Positions 1-7,647 of a DNA stretch of 47,637 nt are shown piece after piece (the stretch's first letter is position 1; each line of letters opens with the position of its first letter). Source of the stretch: Candidatus Omnitrophota bacterium (GTDB lineage: Bacteria; Omnitrophota; Gorgyraeia; JABMRJ01); NCBI GenBank assembly GCA_016783555.1, contig JADHWH010000006.1, forward strand, positions 1 to 47,637. Direction: 5' to 3'. A program made the translations under genes and the position numbers. The notes under the pieces are model-generated. The model searched no databases. It was not told where the DNA came from and saw nothing but the letters and a program-made list of their open reading frames with translations.

Positions 1-2
1 AC

Positions 3-53
3 CCTTATCAGGCGTTCTTTGAAGTCCCGGAAAAAGCGGCTGTTTTAGTTTAA
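3..53 (+). CDS. Possible C-terminal end of a CDS truncated by the window edge (...PYQAFFEVPEKAAVLV*)
   Basis: Open frame from the left edge to taa at 51-53; too short to assign. Confidence 0.25.
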   Translation, partial: PYQAFFEVPEKAAVLV

Positions 54-275
54 AAATAGCATTCTTCTTGCAAAATTAATGCTTTTTTGGTAGGGTGGGG
101 TCTGCGTGGTTGGGTTTACTCATTAGGGGAAGGGGACAGGATTCTGTTGGCGGGTTTTTTTTCGAAATAATACGAATATATTCTTTCGATCTTAAGCTGC
201 GTGGATAGCGAGATTTAATCCTTCAGCTATATTCTTAGGAATACCAAACGTCTTTATACCTAAAGAATGACGAGT

Positions 276-455
276 CTACTTTTCTCCCTCATGCCCTATG
301 TCCATCCAGACACCGCTGCTGGCAACCCAGGTAGCGCCGGTCCAGCGGTCGAGCTTCACAACTAAGGGACTATTCACTGTGATGTCGTAGCGAAACAAAT
401 ATAATAATGCAGCCATAACTACTATGCCTATTGCAAGTAAGATGATATTCTTCAT
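276..455 (-). CDS. Small single-TM protein (59 aa, MKNIILLAIGIVVMAALLYLFRYDITVNSPLVVKLDRWTGATWVASSGVWMDIGHEGEK), absent from the ORF track
   Basis: ATG preceded by AAAAGGAGCG SD; hydrophobic N-terminus; stop at 276-278. Confidence 0.7.
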   Translation of the reverse strand: MKNIILLAIGIVVMAALLYLFRYDITVNSPLVVKLDRWTGATWVASSGVWMDIGHEGEK

Positions 456-482
456 ATTATCGCTCCTTTTATAAAAATACTG

Positions 483-1082
483 CTAATCAATCGGGATTAT
501 CTCTTCGTATATTAAATTACCGTTTTCGTCGTATTTCCTTATCACCTTGCTCTTCGGCTCCTTAACCTCTTTATAGCGGCGGTATTTCCGTCCTTTTCTT
601 TCGCTGCCGGTCTTAGTTATCGAATCCAGCAACGCGTTTCCGATAACACCGGTCCCGGCCCCTATCAGGGCGCCCTGTCCCGCCTTTCCACCGGTAGCCC
701 CTGCCGCTATCGCGCCCGTGCCGGCGCCTACCAAGCCGGTCTTAAGGACCTTTGAAGTGGCGTCTTCCTGGGGTTCCTCATAGTAGTCATCGAGATCTTC
801 GCGCGCCTCGTAATCGCCTTCATAACGACGCTGTTTGGCCCCGCTTCCCGTAATCGCGTCAAGCAATACGCTGCCAATAACCCCTGTGCCCGCGCCTATA
901 AGAGCGCCTTTGCCCGCTTTTCCGCCGCTCATGCCTGCCGCAATAGCGCCCGTTCCCGCACCTACAAGGCCGGATTTTAAGATCTTGGTCGTTGGGTCAT
1001 CTTGCGCCAAAGCCGAATTTGTCAGAATTAGAAAGAATGAACAAATCAAAATTATTATAAACAATACTCTCATCTGTGTCAC
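483..1082 (-). CDS. Secreted glycine-zipper protein with tandem duplication of a ~50-aa glycine-zipper unit
   Basis: Signal peptide; two near-identical units GLVGAGTGAIAAGxxGGKAGxGALIGAGTGVIGxxLLDxIT. Confidence 0.8.
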   Translation of the reverse strand: MTQMRVLFIIILICSFFLILTNSALAQDDPTTKILKSGLVGAGTGAIAAGMSGGKAGKGALIGAGTGVIGSVLLDAITGSGAKQRRYEGDYEAREDLDDYYEEPQEDATSKVLKTGLVGAGTGAIAAGATGGKAGQGALIGAGTGVIGNALLDSITKTGSERKGRKYRRYKEVKEPKSKVIRKYDENGNLIYEEIIPID

Positions 1083-1163
1083 CTCCTTTTAAGCTTCTTG
1101 CATTATTATTATACACTAAAAACAATACTAAATCAAGATAATGAAATTAAGAAAAAAGTGGGC

Positions 1164-1240
1164 AAAAAAATACCGCCAATTACCATTATCTCTTAAGGTT
1201 TATAGGGTATCCCTCTATATAGAGGAATACATTGGCGGTA
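1164..1240 (-). terminator. Nested stem-loop followed by T tract, 3' of the 55-aa ORF
   Basis: Outer arms TACCGCCAAT (1171-1180)/ATTGGCGGTA (1231-1240); inner GTATcCCTCTATATAGAGGaATAC 1207-1230; minus strand continues TTTTTTT. Confidence 0.75.
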
Positions 1241-1241
1241 C

Positions 1242-1409
1242 TTAATATTCGGATTTTTTCCTTTTTGGCAGAATAAACGCCTCCATCTTGACCTTATAAA
1301 AACCGTCGGCCATTTCGCTCAATGTTACCCTGCGGCAGAAATCAAAATTTGCGCCCTCATGGATTATCTCCAAGGTCCTTCTTGAGGGTGTATTATCCTT
1401 ATTTATCAT
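1242..1409 (-). CDS. 55-aa riboswitch-controlled small protein (MINKDNTPSRRTLEIIHEGANFDFCRRVTLSEMADGFYKVKMEAFILPKRKKSEY), absent from the ORF track
   Basis: ATG with upstream GGGAGATAAGGCA; lies between a GEMM riboswitch/terminator and a 3' terminator. Confidence 0.7.
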   Translation of the reverse strand: MINKDNTPSRRTLEIIHEGANFDFCRRVTLSEMADGFYKVKMEAFILPKRKKSEY

Positions 1410-1426
1410 TGCCTTATCTCCCGTTT

Positions 1427-1461
1427 ACAAAAATAAAAAATGCCAGACAAATTGCCTGGCA
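1427..1461 (-). terminator. Intrinsic terminator in the riboswitch expression platform
   Basis: Minus strand TGCCAGGCAATTTGTCTGGCA followed by TTTTTTATTTTT, directly 3' of the aptamer. Confidence 0.8.
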
Positions 1462-1557
1462 TGGCGACGGTGTTATCCGCTAGTTGGTAGCCCAGCCTCC
1501 CTGGATACTTCCGAGGGACTGTGGCTTTGCGTCCCACCCTTTCGAGCAGTTTGCCCC
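1461..1557 (-). ncRNA. Cyclic-di-GMP-I (GEMM) riboswitch aptamer
   Basis: Minus strand GGGGCAAACTGCTCGAAAGGGTGGGACGCAAAGCCACAG...GGGAGGCTGGGCTACC; core GCAAAC-stem-GAAA-stem-GGGACGCAAAGCC is diagnostic of the class. Confidence 0.85.
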
Positions 1558-1604
1558 GTTAGAGATTTACTCCAACGTGACAGACCCCGTAATCTCTAAC
1601 GGGG
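1554..1604 (-). repeat. Dispersed palindrome copy A (CCCCGTTAGAGATT...AATCTCTAACGGGG)
   Basis: 14-bp perfect arms 1554-1567 and 1591-1604; one arm abuts the riboswitch 5' end. Confidence 0.9.
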
Positions 1605-1662
1605 TTTGCCTTTTTCAACTCTAAAAAACGTGCTTATATAAAGAGCAACCTTTTCTACAACG

Positions 1663-1690
1663 AGTATATATCAGATATATGAATTGTCAA
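1663..1690 (-). promoter_or_regulatory. Sigma70-type promoter for the riboswitch transcript
   Basis: Minus strand TTGACA (1685-1690), 16-bp spacer, TATACT (1663-1668). Confidence 0.6.
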
Positions 1691-1719
1691 GTAGCGAAAT
1701 CTAAGTTTTTTTTTATTTA

Positions 1720-1768
1720 CCCCGTTAGAAATTCATAAAAGTTAATTTTATCAGTATTTCTAACGGGG
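1720..1768 (-). repeat. Dispersed palindrome copy B (CCCCGTTAGAAAT...ATTTCTAACGGGG)
   Basis: 13-bp perfect arms 1720-1732/1756-1768 with inner ATAAAA/TTTTAT stem; starts 1 bp after the ttcA-like stop. Confidence 0.9.
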
Positions 1769-1769
1769 T

Positions 1770-2558
1770 TTACATCTCTTTAGCGCAAAGATAGTCTGAT
1801 TTAATCCTCGTGGGGGCATTAAATATGTTGGATTTGATCTGGCTTGACCCCTTCTCTAGATCAGATATGACCCGCTTCATGAGGGCGCGTTTTGATAGCG
1901 CATTATTGGGGCATCTGCAGGCCTGTTTTGGAAGGCCGGATTCCCGCGCATACGCGCGTATCTCCCTCTCCTCTATATAGACCAGGGGTCTTATTATTGT
2001 TACCTTTCCGTTAAATAGGGGTTGTCTTGCGTTTATGGCGGATATCTCGCCGTTATAAAAGAGGTTTAGAAGAATGGTCTCTATTACGTCGTCTTTGTGG
2101 TGGCCAAGCGCTATCTTATTATAGCCAATCTCTGACGCAAGCTTGAAAAGCGCTTTTCTCCTATTCCAGGAACACCAGAAACAAGAGATATCGCCGGCGT
2201 CTCTCTTTAACTGCTTACCCTTAGCGGCTCGAGCTGCAGCGGGTATTTTAGTCTGCGCCTTAAGCCTTATTTCGATAAATCTATAAGGGCAGTTATTATC
2301 CTCAAAAAACTTTTCCAGATAGGACCGGGCTGCGCAGCCGGCGCAATGGTAATCCGTTATCACGTGCACCGCCAAAATATCATACGATACCGGCGCCCAC
2401 CGCCTCCTCTCAAGAAGCATCTTAAGCATGGTTAACGAATCCTTGCCTCCCGAGACAGCAACGATAATCTTATCCTTATCCTCAATGAGCCGATAGTCCG
2501 CTACCGCCTTGCCGATCTTATTTGAAATAAAAAAGCCTCTTTTGCTTAAATTCCGCAT
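1770..2558 (-). CDS. ttcA: tRNA 2-thiocytidine biosynthesis protein TtcA-like (PP-loop ATPase)
   Basis: PP-loop SGGKDS; CAGC and CFWC Cys motifs; GHHKDD motif. Confidence 0.85.
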   Translation of the reverse strand: MRNLSKRGFFISNKIGKAVADYRLIEDKDKIIVAVSGGKDSLTMLKMLLERRRWAPVSYDILAVHVITDYHCAGCAARSYLEKFFEDNNCPYRFIEIRLKAQTKIPAAARAAKGKQLKRDAGDISCFWCSWNRRKALFKLASEIGYNKIALGHHKDDVIETILLNLFYNGEISAINARQPLFNGKVTIIRPLVYIEEREIRAYARESGLPKQACRCPNNALSKRALMKRVISDLEKGSSQIKSNIFNAPTRIKSDYLCAKEM

Positions 2559-2577
2559 GGTATATTTACAGCGAGCC

Positions 2578-2799
2578 CTACAAGATATTTACGCTTATGT
2601 TCTTATCTTTTAAATATCCCAGAAGCCTCTCTAACTCTTCCTTCTCACCTTCAAAAGTCAATATGGCCCAGCCTGTCGATGTCGAGAATGATGCCTCGAT
2701 AATATTCGGGATAATCTCAAACTCGCGGCCCATCGTATAGATCAGAGGCTCATCCTTTAGTTCATTCGGAATTGACAACTCGACTTTAATCTTTGTCAT
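2578..2799 (-). CDS. NIL-domain (ferredoxin-like fold) protein, 73 aa; start corrected from the track ORF 2578-2940
   Basis: MTKIKVELSIPNELKDEPLIYTMGREFEIIPNIIEASF... with SD TAAAGGAGGGGAAG; upstream extension is repeat translation. Confidence 0.8.
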   Translation of the reverse strand: MTKIKVELSIPNELKDEPLIYTMGREFEIIPNIIEASFSTSTGWAILTFEGEKEELERLLGYLKDKNISVNIL

Positions 2800-2823
2800 C
2801 TTCCCCTCCTTTAATTTAAGCAC

Positions 2824-2932
2824 CGTCATTGCGAGCGAAGCGAAGCAATCTCTTAAGATTGCTTCGTCGGCCTTTGGCCTCCTCGCAATAAATTCGACCA
2901 TAGACTTACGTCGCTTACGCTCCGTAAGTCTA
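2824..2932. repeat. Nested palindromic dispersed repeat (GTCATTGCGAGCGAAGCGAAGCAATCT... plus TAGACTTACG...CGTAAGTCTA)
   Basis: ATTGCGAG/CTCGCAAT, GAAGCAATCT/AGATTGCTTC and TAGACTTACG 2901-2910/CGTAAGTCTA 2923-2932; encodes the RRPKADEAILRDCFASLAMT peptide. Confidence 0.8.
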
Positions 2933-3016
2933 GGTCTCATTTATTTTAAATACTTGCTTTACAAATTTTCTTATCGTGCTATAATACACCGCATAACTTA
3001 AGGAGATAATACAAAT

Positions 3017-3238
3017 ATGGATAAGACGGTTAAGACCATACCAAAAAACAAATTTCAGGAAATAAAGTTTGAGCTTAAGGAGTTCAAAGGGCACAACATT
3101 ATAGATATCAGGATCTGGAACAATGTGCCGGATTCTGATGAAAAGCGCCCCACGACAAAGGGTGTAACGATGAATGTTGAGCTCCTGCCGCAGCTTAAAG
3201 AAGCGGTTGAGCTTCTTGAAAAAGAGCTCACGAAGTAA
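3017..3238 (+). CDS. PC4/p15-like transcriptional coactivator family protein
   Basis: 73 aa; FELKEFKGHNIIDIRIW...KRPTTKGVTMNVELLPQLKEAV; SD AAGGAG and TATAAT upstream. Confidence 0.75.
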   Translation: MDKTVKTIPKNKFQEIKFELKEFKGHNIIDIRIWNNVPDSDEKRPTTKGVTMNVELLPQLKEAVELLEKELTK

Positions 3239-3303
3239 TCCTTACCTAAAATAATAATATACTAAAATTTCTGATTCGGCAAGAAATTTCTGAATTTTTA
3301 TGG

Positions 3304-3309
3304 TATAAT
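3304..3309 (+). promoter_or_regulatory. TATAAT -10 element 10 bp before the ATG at 3319
   Basis: Exact -10 consensus; no SD between it and the ATG. Confidence 0.5.
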
Positions 3310-3318
3310 ATTACTGTT

Positions 3319-5970
3319 ATGAGAACGACGATCCTGCTTGTCATGACAGTTCTTCTCTTAAGTTCCCCCACATCCGCCGCTATATCTACCGGCAACAACT
3401 TCATCGACCAGGCATTCAATGGTGCGGCAGTCCTATATCCTGTCGATCTGGACAAAGACGGAGATATGGATGTTGTCGGTGTCACAGGTGTTGGAACTGA
3501 AATAGCATGGTGGGAAAATAATGGTTCCGAAACATTCACAAAATGGAGTATCGATGGAGTAGGCTTCAACGGCGCTACTGGCGTTGTCGTTATAGATCTA
3601 AATAATGACGGAGATGTTGATATACTCTTTGTTGATGGGAATAACGTCTTCTGGTACGAAAATCCCGGCCCCCCTTATACGCAAACCCCCTGGCCTGTCG
3701 CAAATCGGCGAAATATAAGCGCGGCCTTTGTCGGGGCCAATTCTATATTTGCGATAGACATAAACAAAGACGGAGATATAGACGTCCTCGCTACCGATGG
3801 TAATACCGTTACCTGGTGGGAAAACCCCGGCGCGCCCTATACGCAGAATCCTTGGCCCGCCGCAAATCAGCGAAACATAGATGCGGCTTTTGCCGGGGCC
3901 AATTCTGTTTTCGCAATTGACATGAACAAAGACGGAGATATAGACGTCCTCTCTACCGATGGTACTAATGTTACTTGGTGGGAAAACCCCGGCGCGCCCT
4001 ATACGCAGAACCCATGGCCTAACCAAAACCAATGGAATATCGATATCGCCTTCAATGGCGCTAATTTTGTTTTTGCTATAGATATGGACAAAGACGGAGA
4101 TATAGATGTGCTGTCGACCGCCGGTACCGGCGCGGGCGTCCTTAATGACGTATCTTGGTGGGAAAATAGCGGCTCCCCGAACGCAAATACGTGGACAGAA
4201 TACATAATAGACGATAACTTTAACGGCGCCGAGTCTATATTCGCGATAGACCTTGATTTTGACGGCGATATCGATGTCGCGGGCTGTGGCGGCGCGGGCA
4301 ATACCGTCTCCTGGTGGGAGAATGACGGCAGCCCCAGACAGAGTTCGTGGACCGAGAATATCGTAAATTTAAATTTCACAGGCGCAAGCTTCGTATACGC
4401 CTGCGACATAGATAGCGACGGAGATATAGATTTATTGGGTACCGCGGATATCGATAATGATATTGCATGGTGGGCAAACGATGCCAACCTTGCATCCGGC
4501 AACGTCGGCTTCTTAGCCGAGCAAAAGATAGATGACTTCTTAAACGGGGCGTCTTCCGTCTCCTCGTCTGATATTGACACTGACGGCGATAACGACGTGG
4601 TCGGAACGGCCAGGCTGGCGGATGACCTTATATGGTGGGAGTCCGACGGCTCCCCTGCAAACGGCGGCTGGACCGAACATGTTCTGGATACTAATTTTGA
4701 CGGGGCGAAAGATAACACCACCGCAGACCTTGATAGAGATGGCGATATTGATATTGTAGCTGTCTCATCAAACGACGATGAGCTCGCATGGTGGGAAAAT
4801 AACGGGTCTGAGAGTTTCACAAAGAGAAGTATCGATACCGGTTTTGACGGCGCGAATTCGGTATTCATAATCGACCTCGACACAGACGGCGATCTTGATA
4901 TAGCGGCAACGGCGGGTCAGGGGGATGACGTCGCATGGTGGGCAAATGACGGTTCTCCCGCTAACGGAGGATGGGTCAAATCGACCGTTGACGGCAACTT
5001 CAACGGCGCGACAGACGTCCATTGCGTAGATCTGGACAGAGACGGTGACATAGACATACTCGCGACAGCCGATATTGACGATGACGTTGCCTGGTGGGAT
5101 AATAACGGTTCTGAATCTTTCACAAAAAGGCTGATTGACAGCGACTTTAACGGCGCCAATTCTGTAAAAACGGGTGACCTGGACCAGGACGGCGACATAG
5201 ATGTAATCGCCTGCGCCTCAAGCGGCAGCGTTATAAGCTGGTGGTCAAATGACGGGAGCCCTGCCAACGGCGGCTGGACCGAATATACAATCGAGGGCAC
5301 CCTCTCAGGCGCAAGTGAAATATACGTTATAGATATCGATTTAGACGGAGATCTAGACGTTGGAGCCGCCGCGAAATCAGCGGATAAGATAGGCTGGTGG
5401 GAAAACGACGGCTCACCGGCGGACGGCTGGACAGAGCACGTCATAAATTCATCCTTTAACGGCGCCGTATCAGTATTTTTGTTAGATCTGGACAGGGATG
5501 CCTATATCGATATCCTGGGCGCGGCAGAGGATGATGACGATATATGCTGGTGGGAAAACGGGGGCGCTTCAGTGGTTACTACCCCCTCTTCCACAGAGGC
5601 GGCTACTGCAAGCCTTCAGGTCGACTTTACCGTGATAAGTTCTGAGGATGGGGATTCCGCGACATCATCGGGCACTCCTTCTGCGCCGGGTTCAGGCGAA
5701 AGCTCAATAGAGACTGATGCCGACCTTCAGGAGATTGACGTAAAGTGCTTTATCGCGACCGCCGCCTTCGGCACTGCGAATAAGAGTGAAATAGAAAGAC
5801 TTCGCCAATTCAGAGATAAGTATCTAATGGAGAATCCCCTCGGGAGAAGCTTTGTATACACATATTATAAAATAAGTCCGCCTCTGGCAAGAGCTATATC
5901 CAGGAATGCGGTACTTAAAGATATTGTAAAAATATTTATAAAAATACTGCTTGAGGTGCTGCCGGTATGA
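3319..5970 (+). CDS. Secreted FG-GAP/VCBS repeat protein (14 repeats) with CFI-box C-terminal domain
   Basis: Signal peptide; repeated DxDxDGDxDIL...WWENxG units; C-terminal CFIATAAFG...LRQFRDKYL...YYKISPPLARAI. Confidence 0.9.
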   Translation: MRTTILLVMTVLLLSSPTSAAISTGNNFIDQAFNGAAVLYPVDLDKDGDMDVVGVTGVGTEIAWWENNGSETFTKWSIDGVGFNGATGVVVIDLNNDGDVDILFVDGNNVFWYENPGPPYTQTPWPVANRRNISAAFVGANSIFAIDINKDGDIDVLATDGNTVTWWENPGAPYTQNPWPAANQRNIDAAFAGANSVFAIDMNKDGDIDVLSTDGTNVTWWENPGAPYTQNPWPNQNQWNIDIAFNGANFVFAIDMDKDGDIDVLSTAGTGAGVLNDVSWWENSGSPNANTWTEYIIDDNFNGAESIFAIDLDFDGDIDVAGCGGAGNTVSWWENDGSPRQSSWTENIVNLNFTGASFVYACDIDSDGDIDLLGTADIDNDIAWWANDANLASGNVGFLAEQKIDDFLNGASSVSSSDIDTDGDNDVVGTARLADDLIWWESDGSPANGGWTEHVLDTNFDGAKDNTTADLDRDGDIDIVAVSSNDDELAWWENNGSESFTKRSIDTGFDGANSVFIIDLDTDGDLDIAATAGQGDDVAWWANDGSPANGGWVKSTVDGNFNGATDVHCVDLDRDGDIDILATADIDDDVAWWDNNGSESFTKRLIDSDFNGANSVKTGDLDQDGDIDVIACASSGSVISWWSNDGSPANGGWTEYTIEGTLSGASEIYVIDIDLDGDLDVGAAAKSADKIGWWENDGSPADGWTEHVINSSFNGAVSVFLLDLDRDAYIDILGAAEDDDDICWWENGGASVVTTPSSTEAATASLQVDFTVISSEDGDSATSSGTPSAPGSGESSIETDADLQEIDVKCFIATAAFGTANKSEIERLRQFRDKYLMENPLGRSFVYTYYKISPPLARAISRNAVLKDIVKIFIKILLEVLPV

Positions 5971-6902
5971 AAATCTTAACGCCCTATACGCGGATATACT
6001 ACCTTGCGGTTATCCTAAGCGTTATAGCCGTCTCTGCTGTGGTTGCCGCCCTTGAAGAGAAACCACGAGAAGGAATATCAAATGAATTCGTCGTAGGCAG
6101 CATTACAATCTCGCCTCCCGAAGAGTACGTGATAATAGAAGATGTGAAGTCAAAAAAGAAGAGGCTGTACGAGAAGGCCCAATATGAAAAGATAAAAGAA
6201 GACAAAAACGTCAAGTTCGTTCAGACTATCCTGATCGATACCATCGAATACAGGTATAATCCGATTGAAGGTAAAGTAAAATTTGCTTCAAATCTTTTTG
6301 AATTTGTGGAATTGGACGAAAAGAAGGCAATATTAAAAAGAGACTATGCTAAAGAGAGTGAATTGCCAATCACGGATGAGCCAGAGCCGTTAATGGAAGA
6401 AGAATTAACAGAAGAGATGCCGGAAATAGAAGAAGAGGCAATCAAGGAAACAGAGAAGGCCAAAACGGGCGCAAAGAGGCTGATTGCCTCGTTATTCTAT
6501 AAAATAGAATCGAAAGAGATATCGGATACCGAATGGGAGATAAGCCTTCCCAGCATATTAGACTCAGCCGGCAACTTTGCCCACGTCTTAGGTCTTATTA
6601 CAAAAAAGGTGGCTGATGTTATAGAACCGGAAAAGACCGCTAAGTTATACATTAGCACATCGATAGGAAAAGGAGCCCTCGGTCCTGAAGGGCTCCTTAT
6701 AGAATCCCTAAGCACCAGGCTTAAGGCTAAATGCGGAATAAAAGATGACGACCTTATAACATCCGTGAACGGAAAGACCCTCTCCGCCCTGCAGGATGTA
6801 TCCGCTATATTTTCATCCTTAGATCCAGCCACACCTCATACTATAGTTATAAGACTAGTTAGAGATGACTCAGAGCTGACCCATACTTACTATATAAAGT
6901 AG
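5967..6902 (+). CDS. Inner-membrane protein with C-terminal PDZ, type II secretion GspC-like
   Basis: N-terminal TM; C-terminal CGIKDDDLITSVNGKTLSALQDVSAIFSSLDPATPHTIVIRLVRDDSELTHTYYIK; 4-bp overlap with upstream gene. Confidence 0.65.
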   Translation: MKILTPYTRIYYLAVILSVIAVSAVVAALEEKPREGISNEFVVGSITISPPEEYVIIEDVKSKKKRLYEKAQYEKIKEDKNVKFVQTILIDTIEYRYNPIEGKVKFASNLFEFVELDEKKAILKRDYAKESELPITDEPEPLMEEELTEEMPEIEEEAIKETEKAKTGAKRLIASLFYKIESKEISDTEWEISLPSILDSAGNFAHVLGLITKKVADVIEPEKTAKLYISTSIGKGALGPEGLLIESLSTRLKAKCGIKDDDLITSVNGKTLSALQDVSAIFSSLDPATPHTIVIRLVRDDSELTHTYYIK

Positions 6903-6932
6903 GGGCTCTTTTTTGCCGGTCTTTTATATACC

Positions 6933-7175
6933 TTACCTGCCGGCAGCCGCCTTAGCCCTCAGGTGGTCTTCCTGCATCTCCTCTTCTATGGTCTTGTGAA
7001 ACCGCTCTTCGTAATCAGCCGGAGGTGTCAGCGCTTTATCGATTAGATAGAACGGTAAAAATACGAATGTGTCTATAGGGTCTTTCGCGCCTTCGCTCTT
7101 TCTATTAGCTGCATAAGCCGCATTTACAGAAAGAACAAAAACTATAATTAGTAATAACGCAGTTATCCTTCTCAC
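6933..7175 (-). CDS. Small secreted protein of unknown function
   Basis: Signal peptide MRRITALLLIIVFVLSVNAAYA; SD upstream. Confidence 0.6.
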   Translation of the reverse strand: MRRITALLLIIVFVLSVNAAYAANRKSEGAKDPIDTFVFLPFYLIDKALTPPADYEERFHKTIEEEMQEDHLRAKAAAGR

Positions 7176-7267
7176 TCTAAATCACCTCCTTTTAGCTGTT
7201 TTATTAAATTATACTCTATTTATCCGAAAAAATCAACCCACACCGCTTAAATAATGTAAATATATGC

Positions 7268-7594
7268 CTAGAGGGGGGCGCCGGGGCTCTTGCCCCATAT
7301 CTTCATCTCCTCATAGATATTATCTACTACCTTCCAGTTTTCAACCTCTCCTTTATAAAAAAAGACCACCACCCCGTCAGTCGGGTATGGAGTATTTTCG
7401 TATAGGTAAAACCAGGTGTCTTTTTTTCTTTTGGTCTCTCTCTTTGCCGGGTAACCCCAGTTATCTATGAGATGGGCCCTCTTCATGCCTATCGATATGC
7501 CCTTAAGCTCCTGTATGGACAGATCTTCGGCAGAAGCCGATACTGCGCCCAGAACAAAGATAGATATAAAAAAAGCTGTAACAGTTTTCAGCAT
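7268..7594 (-). CDS. Small secreted SmpA/BamE-like protein
   Basis: Signal peptide; GISIGMKRAHLIDNWGYPAKRE...WFYLYENTPY pattern. Confidence 0.55.
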   Translation of the reverse strand: MLKTVTAFFISIFVLGAVSASAEDLSIQELKGISIGMKRAHLIDNWGYPAKRETKRKKDTWFYLYENTPYPTDGVVVFFYKGEVENWKVVDNIYEEMKIWGKSPGAPL

Positions 7595-7647
7595 CTTGTA
7601 ACCTTTTTTAGTATATACCCCCGTATTGGCAATGTCAACTCACTTCG

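Noticed and set aside
1-480. tRNA or other RNA gene at the left edge
   Set aside because: No cloverleaf or T-loop motif found; only a truncated ORF end and a small TM ORF
835-1092. Plus-strand ORF antisense to the glycine-zipper gene
   Set aside because: Pro/Ala-rich mirror of the GC-rich repeats; no RBS
1720-1768. Copy B as an intrinsic terminator for ttcA
   Set aside because: On the minus transcript the hairpin is followed by TAAATAAAAAAAAA, not a U tract
3598-5444. Long antisense ORFs (3598-4032, 3999-4883, 4768-5022, 4917-5444)
   Set aside because: Shadow frames of the repetitive VCBS gene; no SD, low-complexity Ser/Pro translations
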